DNA of 5,321 bases from Gammaproteobacteria bacterium. GTDB taxonomy: Bacteria; Pseudomonadota; Gammaproteobacteria; Enterobacterales; Kangiellaceae. The translations under genes were made by a program, and so were the position numbers. Under the pieces are notes generated by a model. The model did not search any database. It was not told the DNA's origin and saw nothing but the letters and a program-made list of their open reading frames with translations. The stretch is from assembly GCA_002401655.1 (NCBI GenBank), contig NVTT01000005.1, positions 58,802 through 64,122 on the forward strand. Reading direction: 5' to 3'. Below, one piece after another: positions 1-5,321 of the stretch (its first letter is position 1; the number at the start of each line of letters is the position of its first letter).

Positions 1-1773
1 CGCGGTGATCGAAGTAATGTGATTATTGAACCTTTATTAACCGACCAATGGTATGTAGCTACCAAGTCATTAGCTAAACCTGCTATTGAAGCAGTTCGAA
101 GTGGCGAAATCAAATTTGTACCTGAAAACTGGGATAAAACCTATTACCATTGGATGGAAAACATTCAAGACTGGTGTATCAGTCGCCAACTTTGGTGGGG
201 ACATCGCATTCCAGCTTGGTATGATGATGATGGTCAAATTTATGTCGCTAAAAATGAAGCGGAAGTACGCAAACAACATAACCTTTCAGAAGATTTTAAT
301 CTAACTCAAGATAGTGATGTTTTAGACACATGGTTCTCCTCCGCTCTCTGGCCTTTTGCAACTATGGGCTGGCCAGAAGAAACACCCGAGTTAAAAAAAT
401 ATGTTCCTTCCAGTGTATTAGTCACAGGCTTTGACATTATTTTCTTTTGGGTTGCTCGAATGATTATGATGACAAAAAAATTCACTGGCAAAGTCCCTTT
501 TAAAGAAATATATATTACTGGATTAATCAAAGACGAAAACGGCGATAAAATGTCGAAGTCAAAAGGCAATGTTTTAGATCCTATCGATTTAATCGATGGC
601 ATTGAGTTAGAAGCGTTAGTCACTAAAAGAACTAGCGGAATGATGAATCCTAAAGATGCAAAGAAAATTGAAAAAAGAACTCGCAAAGAATTTTCGGAAG
701 GTATCAATGCTTATGGAACAGATGCATTAAGAATGACATTTTGTTCGCTAGCATCCACTAGTCGCGACATTAATTTTGATTTAGGACGAGTAGAAGGATA
801 TCGAAATTATTGTAATAAATTATGGAATGCCACTCGTTACGTCTTAATGAATGTTGAAGGTCATGATTGTGGACAGGCAGAAGAAGACAATTCAGGATTA
901 AGTTTAAGTGTTGCGGATAAATGGATCATTGGGAGATTTAATCAAACCGTTGAAGCTTTTGAAAATCACATTGCTAAATATCGTTTTGATCTAGCGACTC
1001 AAGCGCTGTTTCAATTTAGTAAAAATGATTATTGTGATTGGTATTTAGAACTTTCAAAACCAATGTTAATGAGCGAGTCAAGTAGTGAAGTAGAGAAGTT
1101 AGGTACAAGACATACGTTGGTAAACATCTTAGAATCAATGATGCGTTTATTGCACCCAATGATGCCTTTTGTTACCGAAGAAATTTGGCAAAAACTAAAA
1201 CCTTATTGCAGAGCGGCTTCAGTATCAGATTCAATCATGTTAGCGCCCTTCCCACAGTTTGATGCAAGTAGCGTCGATCAAAATATCATCGATGATCTTC
1301 ATTGGATCCAAGATTTTATTAATGGCGTTAGAAATATTCGTGGCGAACTTAATATCAGTCCATCTAAACCAATCAATGTATTGCTGAAAACTGATAATGA
1401 AGAAACTAAAACTAGAGATTCTAAACGTTTAGATAACTACCAAACGTTCCTTTCATCTCTAGCAAAATTGGAAAGCATCAACTGGGTTACTGATGACAAA
1501 ATTCCTCCATCATCAACTGCTCTAGCGGGCGAATTAGAGATCCTAGTGCCTGTTGCCGGTTTGATTGATGTGAGAGCGGAAATCGCTCGTTTAAATAAAG
1601 AAATTGAAAAGTTAAATAGCGAAATAAAACGAACTCAAGGGAAACTATCGAACGCTAACTTTGTTGATAGAGCGCCTGAGGCTGTTGTTGAAAAGGAAAA
1701 AGAGAAGCTAAATATTGCACAACTAGCAATAGCTAAATTGGAATCTCAAACCCAGGAACTTAAATCATTATAA
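1..1773 (+). CDS. valS: Valyl-tRNA synthetase, C-terminal part (5' end outside window)
   Basis: This cytoplasmic class I aminoacyl-tRNA synthetase joins valine to tRNA-Val using ATP. The frame is open from base 1, so the methionine at 19 is internal; about 370 N-terminal residues, including the HIGH motif and most of the editing domain, are missing. Numbering residues from base 1: the catalytic core resumes with [10 protein letters not shown] and [17 protein letters not shown], then [13 protein letters not shown] (142-154), and the second ATP-binding signature KMSKS at 183-187. The alpha-helical anticodon-binding domain runs from about 306 to 500. The C-terminal coiled-coil arm, typical of bacterial ValRS, occupies about 518-590 and is rich in Glu, Lys and Leu. 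The segment after KMSKS ([17 protein letters not shown], then YGTDALRM) follows the gammaproteobacterial pattern. No frameshift or missing residue was noticed. This is ordinary chromosomal core sequence and anchors the left side of the window. Confidence 0.98.
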   Translation, partial: RGDRSNVIIEPLLTDQWYVATKSLAKPAIEAVRSGEIKFVPENWDKTYYHWMENIQDWCISRQLWWGHRIPAWYDDDGQIYVAKNEAEVRKQHNLSEDFNLTQDSDVLDTWFSSALWPFATMGWPEETPELKKYVPSSVLVTGFDIIFFWVARMIMMTKKFTGKVPFKEIYITGLIKDENGDKMSKSKGNVLDPIDLIDGIELEALVTKRTSGMMNPKDAKKIEKRTRKEFSEGINAYGTDALRMTFCSLASTSRDINFDLGRVEGYRNYCNKLWNATRYVLMNVEGHDCGQAEEDNSGLSLSVADKWIIGRFNQTVEAFENHIAKYRFDLATQALFQFSKNDYCDWYLELSKPMLMSESSSEVEKLGTRHTLVNILESMMRLLHPMMPFVTEEIWQKLKPYCRAASVSDSIMLAPFPQFDASSVDQNIIDDLHWIQDFINGVRNIRGELNISPSKPINVLLKTDNEETKTRDSKRLDNYQTFLSSLAKLESINWVTDDKIPPSSTALAGELEILVPVAGLIDVRAEIARLNKEIEKLNSEIKRTQGKLSNANFVDRAPEAVVEKEKEKLNIAQLAIAKLESQTQELKSL

Positions 1774-1860
1774 GAGTCGAAAGTTAATTTATTTTCGATA
1801 TATTGTAATGGTCTAATTAACTTGGAAGGTTTTATAGCAGATTACAAGACACCCAATAAT

Positions 1861-2700
1861 ATGCCTAACTACTACCTTCATTCAACTAACGCCTTACAGG
1901 CATTGAAAGCTATCAATCAAGGACTATCTTGGATCAACATCTCCGTTGACTTGAATATTTCGGAACAGGAGTTTGCTCTAATTGATCAATGCCTTGTACT
2001 TGACGAAAAAAATCGAGTTTCCATTAACCAACTCAAAAAAATCATCAAAAAGACACAGAAGATCACCCTCTGTCGCGATGGAGAGTTGGTTCCGCTTGAA
2101 GATCGCAGCAATGGCTACTACAAACTCGTTCCCACAGATGGAGCACCTTTACTAGAAATTAGCGGTGTCAAAATGCATATATCCAAGGGAACTGATCCTT
2201 TTGTCAGTGCCTCCGGTATGGCTCAACAAGCGGTACGCAAAGGTGACAAGGTGCTGGACTGTTGTAGCGGTCTTGGCTATGCGGCTATAGCAGCCCACCG
2301 ACTAGGCGCAAGCGAAGTACTTAGTATCGAACTAAGCCCAGAAGTAATGGCACTGCGTGCACTGAATCCTTGGTCAAAGGATTTGGAACAAGAAAGCATT
2401 GTACAACGTCAGGGCAGTAGTTTTGAACTGATAGCCACAATGCCTTCGGCTTTTTTTGATTCAGTGATTCATGATCCCCCACGTTTTTCCCTCGCAGGGG
2501 AGCTCTACAGTGAAGAGTTCTACCGAGAGATCTTTCGGGTGCTGCGCAACAACGGACGACTTTTTCATTACACTGGAAACCCTCGCGTCGTAAAAAAAGG
2601 AAGCAGCTTTGTCGACGGTGTCATCCGCAGGCTAAAAGCAGTAGGCTTCAGACACATAGAAAAAATCGAACATCTGATGGGTGTCAATGCTCAGAAATAA
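1861..2700 (+). CDS. SAM-dependent methyltransferase, COG2521-like (archaeal-type)
   Basis: A Rossmann-fold class I methyltransferase of about 279 residues. Numbering from ATG 1861: family block DGAPLLEISG (93-102), SAM-binding motif I VLDCCSGLGY (131-140), acidic residue ending strand 2 at E157 followed by NPW (169-171), and motif IV HDPPRFSLAGELY (204-216). DPP resembles the N/D-PP-Y/F signature of enzymes that methylate exocyclic or ring nitrogens in nucleic acids, but the substrate is unknown. From memory, the DGAP, LGY, NPWS and HDPPRFSLAGELY blocks match the predicted methyltransferases of COG2521, mostly archaeal. The start is uncertain: the frame also opens at TTG 1822 and neither start has a good Shine-Dalgarno. 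ATG 1861 is preferred because the family begins close to the YYLHSTNALQALK segment. It lies 87 bases after valS; TATATT at 1799-1804 could be a -10. The second half is more GC-rich than valS (32 of 60 bases in 2221-2280), suggesting possible transfer. Confidence 0.85.
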   Translation: MPNYYLHSTNALQALKAINQGLSWINISVDLNISEQEFALIDQCLVLDEKNRVSINQLKKIIKKTQKITLCRDGELVPLEDRSNGYYKLVPTDGAPLLEISGVKMHISKGTDPFVSASGMAQQAVRKGDKVLDCCSGLGYAAIAAHRLGASEVLSIELSPEVMALRALNPWSKDLEQESIVQRQGSSFELIATMPSAFFDSVIHDPPRFSLAGELYSEEFYREIFRVLRNNGRLFHYTGNPRVVKKGSSFVDGVIRRLKAVGFRHIEKIEHLMGVNAQK

Positions 2701-2743
2701 GAGAATTAAAGGACTGATACTAAAAGTGGTTACAGTAACAAAA

Positions 2744-2779
2744 AAGCCCCTGAGACTATTGCTATAGTCTCAGGGGCTT
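2744..2779. terminator. Strong intrinsic terminator hairpin, better T-tract on minus strand
   Basis: A perfect 16-bp stem (2744-2759 pairing with 2764-2779) closes a TGCT loop, with a GC-rich base GCCCC/GGGGC. On the plus strand it lies 43 bases after the methyltransferase stop and is followed only by TTCTTA. On the minus strand the stem runs into TTTTTTG (complement of 2745-2739), a much better uridine tract. It can therefore work both ways, but looks built for a minus-strand transcript. No minus-strand gene now stands beside it; the likely original client is the tRNA-Ser whose 3' end is left at 2813-2826. Confidence 0.85.
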
Positions 2780-2812
2780 CTTATGCGCAACACGTTGAAA
2801 GTATTACTATAT

Positions 2813-2826
2813 TGGCGGAGAGATAG
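2813..2826 (-). other. Putative attachment-site core: tRNA-Ser 3'-end remnant
   Basis: Read on the minus strand this is CTATCTCTCCGCCA: the CCA end, a G discriminator, a seven-base acceptor strand TCTCTCC, and the last three bases of a T-stem. The acceptor strand plus GCCA equals the 3' end of serine tRNAs such as E. coli serU, recalled from memory. The match stops at 2827, where a T-stem would need GG but the sequence has AA, and no tRNA body follows. It sits just upstream of the integrase and 33 bases from the hairpin whose T-tract faces the same way as this tRNA. Arms ATTGGCG (2811-2817) and CGCCCAAT (2829-2836) form an imperfect inverted repeat around it, as expected of a tyrosine-recombinase core site. 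The tRNA identity and att role are inferred. Confidence 0.5.
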
Positions 2827-2902
2827 AACGCCCAATACAGATAGTCAGCGTATTATATAGACCTTAAAAAACACTTAACCTATTGTTTTATATCAATTTC
2901 AG

Positions 2903-2931
2903 TTCCATAGCATTCCACAGTGTATTATAAT
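2903..2931 (+). promoter_or_regulatory. Candidate sigma70 promoter of the integrase gene
   Basis: A perfect -10 hexamer TATAAT at 2926-2931 has a weak -35-like TTCCAT at 2903-2908, spaced 17 bases. The predicted start near 2938 gives a leader of about 60 bases that includes the two TTGACGGTTC repeats. The -10 lies inside a partial palindrome with arms CAGTG (2918-2922) and CACTG (2935-2939), a possible operator. An alternative is TTGACG at 2955-2960 with AATACT at 2979-2984 (18-base spacing), but that would leave only a very short leader. Confidence 0.35.
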
Positions 2932-2942
2932 AACCACTGGAT

Positions 2943-2964
2943 TTGACGGTTCCCTTGACGGTTC
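2943..2964 (+). repeat. Tandem direct repeats TTGACGGTTC upstream of int
   Basis: Two identical decamers (2943-2952 and 2955-2964) are spaced 12 bases start to start, about one helical turn, so both face one side of the DNA. They lie 35-56 bases before the integrase start codon. This position suits arm-type binding sites for the integrase N-terminal domain, or a repressor or excisionase site for integrase autoregulation. The repeats are directly visible; their role is inferred. Confidence 0.5.
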
Positions 2965-2998
2965 GCAAATGCATTTTTAATACTTATCAGGAAATACT

Positions 2999-4237
2999 AT
3001 GTCTCTTTCTCATACTGCTGTTACATCATCTAAACCAAAAGATAAGATGTATAAACTATTCGATGGTGGTGGTCTTTATCTACAAGTTAAACCATCAGGT
3101 TACAAGTGTTGGAAGTACGACTACAGAATCGATAAAACAAGAGGCACATACACCATAGGGCAATATCCAGATATTAGCTTAAAAGAGGCTAGGAGCTATC
3201 ATAGGGATGCCAGAACACTTGTAGCCAAGAATGTTAATCCCAAGCTAATCAAAGAGCAGGAGCGCATCAAGGGCGACCTAGAAAACAAAAGATTTAGCCA
3301 TTATTCAAATCAATGGTTAGAAAAGCAGAACTTAGCAACCTCTACCTACTCCGACCTTAAACAAAGAATTGAGAAAAACCTCAATCCATTCTTGGATAAG
3401 AAAAAGGTAAATGAATTTTCAACGTCAGACCTATTTAAAATAGTTTTAAAAATGAGTGATAGAGGCGCGAAAGAAACAGCTCAAAGAATGGCCAATGTAT
3501 TAAGGCGAATCTATAACGAGATTCTAATCTTGGGAGTAGTCGAGAACAACCCAGCGCAAGGGCTAGCAGAGCTATTACCAAAACCAGATGTAAGGCTCAA
3601 AGAGAACTTTGGTCACGTCACCACGACTATAGAGCTAGCCAACCTCCTCAGAGAAATAGACAAGCCAAGACCTAAACAAGATTTTGCTACTACTCAAGCT
3701 CTCAAGCTAATGCCCCTTGTATTCCTTAGACCCAAGAACATTAGGTTTCTCAAATGGGATTATATTGATTTCAAAAACAAGATTATCAATTTGCCTGCAA
3801 GCGAGCTTAAAACAAGAAAAGCGTTATCCGTACCATTATCACAACAATCACTAAAGATACTCAAAGACATCAAACCATTGACAGGTGACGGTACATTCGT
3901 GTTTGTTACTGCAAACTCTCAAGACAAACCATTAAGCGAAAGCACTACCACTGAGGCTATAAAAAGGCTAATAAACCCCATAACAAGCAAACCTTTTGGC
4001 ACTGGTTATATGACCTCTCATGGCTTTAGACACACTGCCAGCACAATGCTAAATGAGCTTGGATTTGATCCAGATATCATTGAATTACAATTGGCTCATA
4101 TTAACAAAGATCGAATTAGAGCTACGTACAACAAAGCTGAATGGATGGATAAACGGATTGCCATGATGCAATCATGGGCTAATTATCTTGATGGATTGAA
4201 GTCCGGTGCTGATGTTGTACCTATTAACAAGAAATAA
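2999..4237 (+). CDS. int: P4-type tyrosine integrase with DUF4102 arm-binding domain
   Basis: A complete 412-residue site-specific recombinase, normal length for P4-like island integrases. It cuts and rejoins DNA at attP/attB, usually a tRNA 3' end, through a covalent phosphotyrosine. Residues about 15-95 are the N-terminal arm-binding domain (PF13356, formerly DUF4102), with DGGGLYLQV, a W-Y-Y stretch, TIGQYPDISLKEAR and VNPK. A core-binding SAM-like helical domain spans about 98-205 and the catalytic domain (PF00589) about 225-395. The catalytic set looks complete: R244 (FLRPKNIR), K271 (ELKTRKALSVPLS), H341 and R344 (HGFRHT), H367 (LAHINK) and nucleophile Y377 (RATYNKAEW). ATG 2999 is chosen because AGGA at 2989-2992 sits six bases upstream and the arm domain begins directly after it. 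It points away from the att remnant, and an unknown gene follows 14 bases after its stop. No disabling mutation was seen. Confidence 0.96.
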   Translation: MSLSHTAVTSSKPKDKMYKLFDGGGLYLQVKPSGYKCWKYDYRIDKTRGTYTIGQYPDISLKEARSYHRDARTLVAKNVNPKLIKEQERIKGDLENKRFSHYSNQWLEKQNLATSTYSDLKQRIEKNLNPFLDKKKVNEFSTSDLFKIVLKMSDRGAKETAQRMANVLRRIYNEILILGVVENNPAQGLAELLPKPDVRLKENFGHVTTTIELANLLREIDKPRPKQDFATTQALKLMPLVFLRPKNIRFLKWDYIDFKNKIINLPASELKTRKALSVPLSQQSLKILKDIKPLTGDGTFVFVTANSQDKPLSESTTTEAIKRLINPITSKPFGTGYMTSHGFRHTASTMLNELGFDPDIIELQLAHINKDRIRATYNKAEWMDKRIAMMQSWANYLDGLKSGADVVPINKK

Positions 4238-4251
4238 ATGAGTGACATGTT

Positions 4252-4926
4252 ATGGAACGAAAGATTTATCTAAATAGAGTTAGCGTTGAACTTGGATTAG
4301 GTGGAATGCCTAACCTAAATGTTTTAAATGAAATTCTGTCATACGCACTAAATGGAAGTTTACCTATCTATTTCGATAACGATATTTACGGCTCTAAAGT
4401 AAATAGTACATATGATAGAATTGATGAGTCAAAAATAATGGTACTTGGCGGTAGTTCATACTTACAGGGGTGCAAAACCCTAGTTGCTACAAACCACTAT
4501 CAGTTTGAATCAGATTTTCATATCAGTTTATCCAGATTCGTTTACAAAAATGAAGAATACTACCCCGTTGATGAATCTGGCATGTGGATCGAATTCCCTA
4601 GAATGACCCCAACACATTTCTATTGCCTTGCAGATCAAATTCAATCATTCAAAAATAAAAAAAATACTAACCAAAACAGATCCAAAAAATTAAGTAGGCA
4701 ACAAGAATTAGAACAAGCAGTCAAATTATTTTTGACTTCTAAAACCGGAGTAAAGGCACCAGACTATCAAAGATGTTATTCATTTTTGAAGGAACCCACT
4801 CAAGATGACTTATGGGATATGTTTCAGAAAGCAGACAGAAAAATGTTTCGTTCTGGTAAACAGGATTTCTTCAAAAAACAAAATATCTTTAAATTTACAG
4901 AAGGAACCGGAAATGGCAGGAATTAA
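4252..4926 (+). CDS. Hypothetical protein closely following int
   Basis: I do not recognise this 224-residue protein. It begins 14 bases after the integrase stop, with only a weak TGAG (4239-4242) as ribosome site, so it is probably co-transcribed with int and may be translationally coupled. No signal peptide or membrane segment is visible, which suggests a cytoplasmic protein. Two parts can be seen. Residues 1-133 are mixed, with many aromatic and glycine residues and well-formed segments such as MVLGGSSYLQGCK and MWIEFPRMTPTHFYC, suggesting an alpha/beta domain. A basic, Asn/Lys-rich linker follows at 134-149. The C-terminal part starts with a likely amphipathic helix (about 150-163) and ends in a Lys/Phe-rich tail, KQDFFKKQNIFKFTEGTG. 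The basic C-terminus could bind nucleic acid, but nothing shows this directly. Base composition is AT-rich like the integrase. An integrase accessory or island maintenance factor is possible and unproven. Confidence 0.8.
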   Translation: MERKIYLNRVSVELGLGGMPNLNVLNEILSYALNGSLPIYFDNDIYGSKVNSTYDRIDESKIMVLGGSSYLQGCKTLVATNHYQFESDFHISLSRFVYKNEEYYPVDESGMWIEFPRMTPTHFYCLADQIQSFKNKKNTNQNRSKKLSRQQELEQAVKLFLTSKTGVKAPDYQRCYSFLKEPTQDDLWDMFQKADRKMFRSGKQDFFKKQNIFKFTEGTGNGRN

Positions 4927-4990
4927 CGTAAGAAATAAATCTATATATAAGTATTTTCTAAACTTTATGCATTTAGAACTCGAAAAATAA
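4913..4990 (+). CDS. Very short ORF overlapping the unknown gene; possible integrase N-terminal fragment
   Basis: ATG 4913 has a good Shine-Dalgarno, AAGGA at 4901-4905, seven bases upstream, and overlaps the end of the preceding gene by 14 bases, a layout typical of translational coupling. It encodes only 25 residues, beginning MAGINVRNKSIYKYF and ending LELEK. The opening resembles the start of integrases with the other arm-binding domain (DUF3596, PF12167), which commonly begin with an I-x-V-R-x-KSI-x-x-x-F pattern. If so, this is the stump of a second recombinase whose body was deleted somewhere after about 4957. No continuation is seen in any frame up to 5143. It could equally be a genuine micro-ORF or a chance frame. 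The longer open frame from 4805 is rejected as the true start because it lies inside the preceding gene and has no ribosome site comparable to AAGGA. Confidence 0.35.
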   Translation: MAGINVRNKSIYKYFLNFMHLELEK

Positions 4991-5143
4991 CATCAACAAA
5001 AACAACGGGTTAATCATACACAAGACATCTCGTTAGCTAATTCCACATACATCCATATAATTTATCTTTTCATTTCCCTAAGTTTTAATACTTGAAATCC
5101 ACATCATTCGATATGGATTCAATATTTTAAAAGGAAATCCAAT
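4991..5143. promoter_or_regulatory. AT-rich leader of the AlpA-like gene with ATATGGAT-type octamers
   Basis: No gene is visible here. The octamer ATATGGAT occurs at 5111-5118 and 5142-5149 (overlapping the AlpA-like start codon), and its complement ATCCATAT at 5051-5058. AATCCA (5096-5101) pairs with TGGATT (5114-5119), giving an inverted repeat, and ATCCA (5137-5141) pairs with TGGAT (5145-5149). These could be operator sites for regulation of the AlpA-like gene. TTTAAT at 5084-5089 and TTGAAA at 5092-5097 are promoter-like hexamers, but no well-spaced pair is convincing. AGGA at 5132-5135 is the ribosome site of the next gene. Confidence 0.3.
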
Positions 5144-5227
5144 ATGGATAAATCAACAATTGAGAATAACTTACTCGATACACAAACAAGTCAAACCAGA
5201 AAATTAATTAGAATTAAACAAGTGTAA
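5144..5227 (+). pseudogene. AlpA-like excisionase/regulator, truncated by IS insertion
   Basis: ATG 5144, with AGGA at 5132-5135 eight bases upstream, opens a frame of 27 codons that ends in RKLIRIKQV and a stop. Proteins of the AlpA family (PF05930, small MerR-like helix-turn-helix proteins of P4/CP4-57-type elements) typically show this block, roughly R-L-I-R-x-x-x-V, just before the helix-turn-helix that starts near TGLSR. AlpA-type proteins act as directionality factors that promote excision and control integrase expression. The native sequence seems to end at 5223. The final G and the TAA stop (5224-5227) come from the IS terminus GTAAGCG, so about 40-50 residues with the whole DNA-binding domain are missing. 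The position after an integrase in the same island supports the assignment. It could also be another small HTH regulator; only the N-terminal block is available. Confidence 0.6.
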
Positions 5228-5238
5228 GCGTCTAAGGA

Positions 5239-5266
5239 AAGACACCTAGCTTTTAAATGGTGTCTT
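5239..5266 (-). terminator. Hairpin at the IS66 end, possible weak tnpC terminator
   Basis: AAGACACC (5239-5246) and GGTGTCTT (5259-5266) form a perfect 8-bp inverted repeat with a 12-base loop that contains the transposase stop codon. On the minus strand it is followed by TCCTTAG rather than a proper T-run, so termination would be weak. It may instead reduce read-in to the transposase or be part of the transposase binding region at the IS tip. Confidence 0.3.
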
Positions 5267-5321
5267 CTAATTCCACATTCCAAGGCATTAAGTATTCAAG
5301 ATTGTCAGGCTGCTTTGGTAA
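5253..5321 (-). CDS. tnpC: IS66-family transposase, last 22 codons (partial)
   Basis: Reading the minus strand from the right edge, the frame ends ...LPKQPDNLEYLMPWNVELEDTI and TAA (complement of 5253-5255). The block LP, a short spacer, then L-M/L-PWN-V-x-L is characteristic of the IS66 C-terminal element (PF13817), the extreme end of the DDE transposase TnpC. The stop is about 29 bases inside the IS terminus at 5224, as expected for this family. The catalytic domain is outside the window, so activity cannot be judged. Confidence 0.75.
   Translation of the reverse strand, partial: LPKQPDNLEYLMPWNVELEDTI

Larger units (their letters stand above)
2813..5321. mobile_element. Integrase-side end of a genomic island (continues past right edge)
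   Basis: The segment starts at a serine-tRNA 3'-end remnant and carries, in order, a P4-type integrase, an unknown closely spaced protein, a very short frame, an AlpA-like start and the terminus of an IS66-type element. An integrase beside a tRNA-derived att sequence plus an AlpA-like gene is the usual composition of P4-like integrative elements. The left boundary is inferred from the tRNA match; the right boundary lies outside the window, and no second copy of the 14-base core is seen before 5321. Confidence 0.65.
5224..5321 (-). mobile_element. Terminus of an IS66-family insertion sequence (partial)
   Basis: The element starts at 5224 with GTAAGCG. IS66-family inverted repeats characteristically begin GTAA, often GTAAGCG, and insertion duplicates 8 bp of target. 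The boundary falls exactly where the AlpA-like frame is broken. The adjacent 8 bases AAACAAGT (5216-5223) are the predicted target duplication. Inside, the C-terminus of an IS66-type transposase reads inward from the right edge on the minus strand, so this is the transposase-3' end of the IS. The other terminus is outside the window. Confidence 0.75.

Noticed and set aside
70..707. Minus-strand frames at 70-279 and 306-707 and a second plus-strand frame at 86-304
   Set aside because: They lie inside valS, whose protein is clearly recognisable in frame 1, and show no motif or ribosome site of their own.
1777..1798. TCGAAA/TTTCGA inverted repeat just after valS as a terminator
   Set aside because: Only six weak base pairs with a 10-base loop and no T-run; the next gene may be reached by read-through.
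1822..1860. TTG at 1822 as the methyltransferase start
   Set aside because: It has no Shine-Dalgarno and adds 13 residues outside the family block. It cannot be excluded, but ATG 1861 is the better choice.
2827..2998. A complete tRNA gene next to the 14-base tRNA-Ser-like sequence
   Set aside because: No T-loop, anticodon arm or D-arm can be traced to the right; only the 3' end is present.
2943..3158. Plus-strand frame of 71 codons at the start of the integrase
   Set aside because: It starts at a non-ATG codon inside the TTGACGGTTC repeat and overlaps the integrase arm domain, which matches its family in the other frame.
4238..4273. ATG directly after the integrase stop, opening an 11-codon frame
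   Set aside because: No ribosome site or recognisable product; it overlaps the better start at 4252.
4805..4912. Upstream extension of the short frame that ends at 4990
   Set aside because: This part overlaps the preceding gene in another frame; the AAGGA site points to ATG 4913 instead.

Overview
The window looks like part of a chromosome from a fairly AT-rich gammaproteobacterium. The best evidence is the valyl-tRNA synthetase fragment, which closely follows the Escherichia-type sequence around and after KMSKS. The genus cannot be read from the sequence.

Layout: (1) Positions 1-1773 hold the C-terminal ~590 residues of valS, cut by the left edge. (2) An intact SAM-dependent methyltransferase of the mainly archaeal COG2521 type follows (about 1861-2700). 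(3) A strong hairpin at 2744-2779 could end that gene, but its good T-tract lies on the minus strand. (4) At 2813-2826 there are 14 bases identical to what the 3' end of a minus-strand serine tRNA should look like (CCA, G73, acceptor strand, start of the T-arm). I read this as the attachment-site remnant of an integrated element, with the hairpin as the former terminator of the displaced tRNA gene. (5) To the right lies mobile DNA: a complete P4-type tyrosine integrase (2999-4237) behind a candidate promoter and two TTGACGGTTC repeats, a closely spaced 224-residue protein of unknown function (4252-4926), a 25-codon reading frame overlapping its end (4913-4990), and the first 27 codons of an AlpA-like excisionase/regulator (from 5144). 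(6) The AlpA-like frame stops abruptly at 5224, where GTAAGCG begins. That is the typical terminus of an IS66-family insertion sequence, and 22 C-terminal codons of an IS66-type transposase run in on the minus strand from the right edge.

Taken together, this is the int-side end of a genomic island next to valS. The integrase appears intact, but the likely directionality factor has been broken by an IS66 insertion, so the island may be locked in place. The far end of the island, the intact tRNA-Ser and the rest of the IS lie outside the window. I found no CRISPR array, rRNA or complete tRNA.
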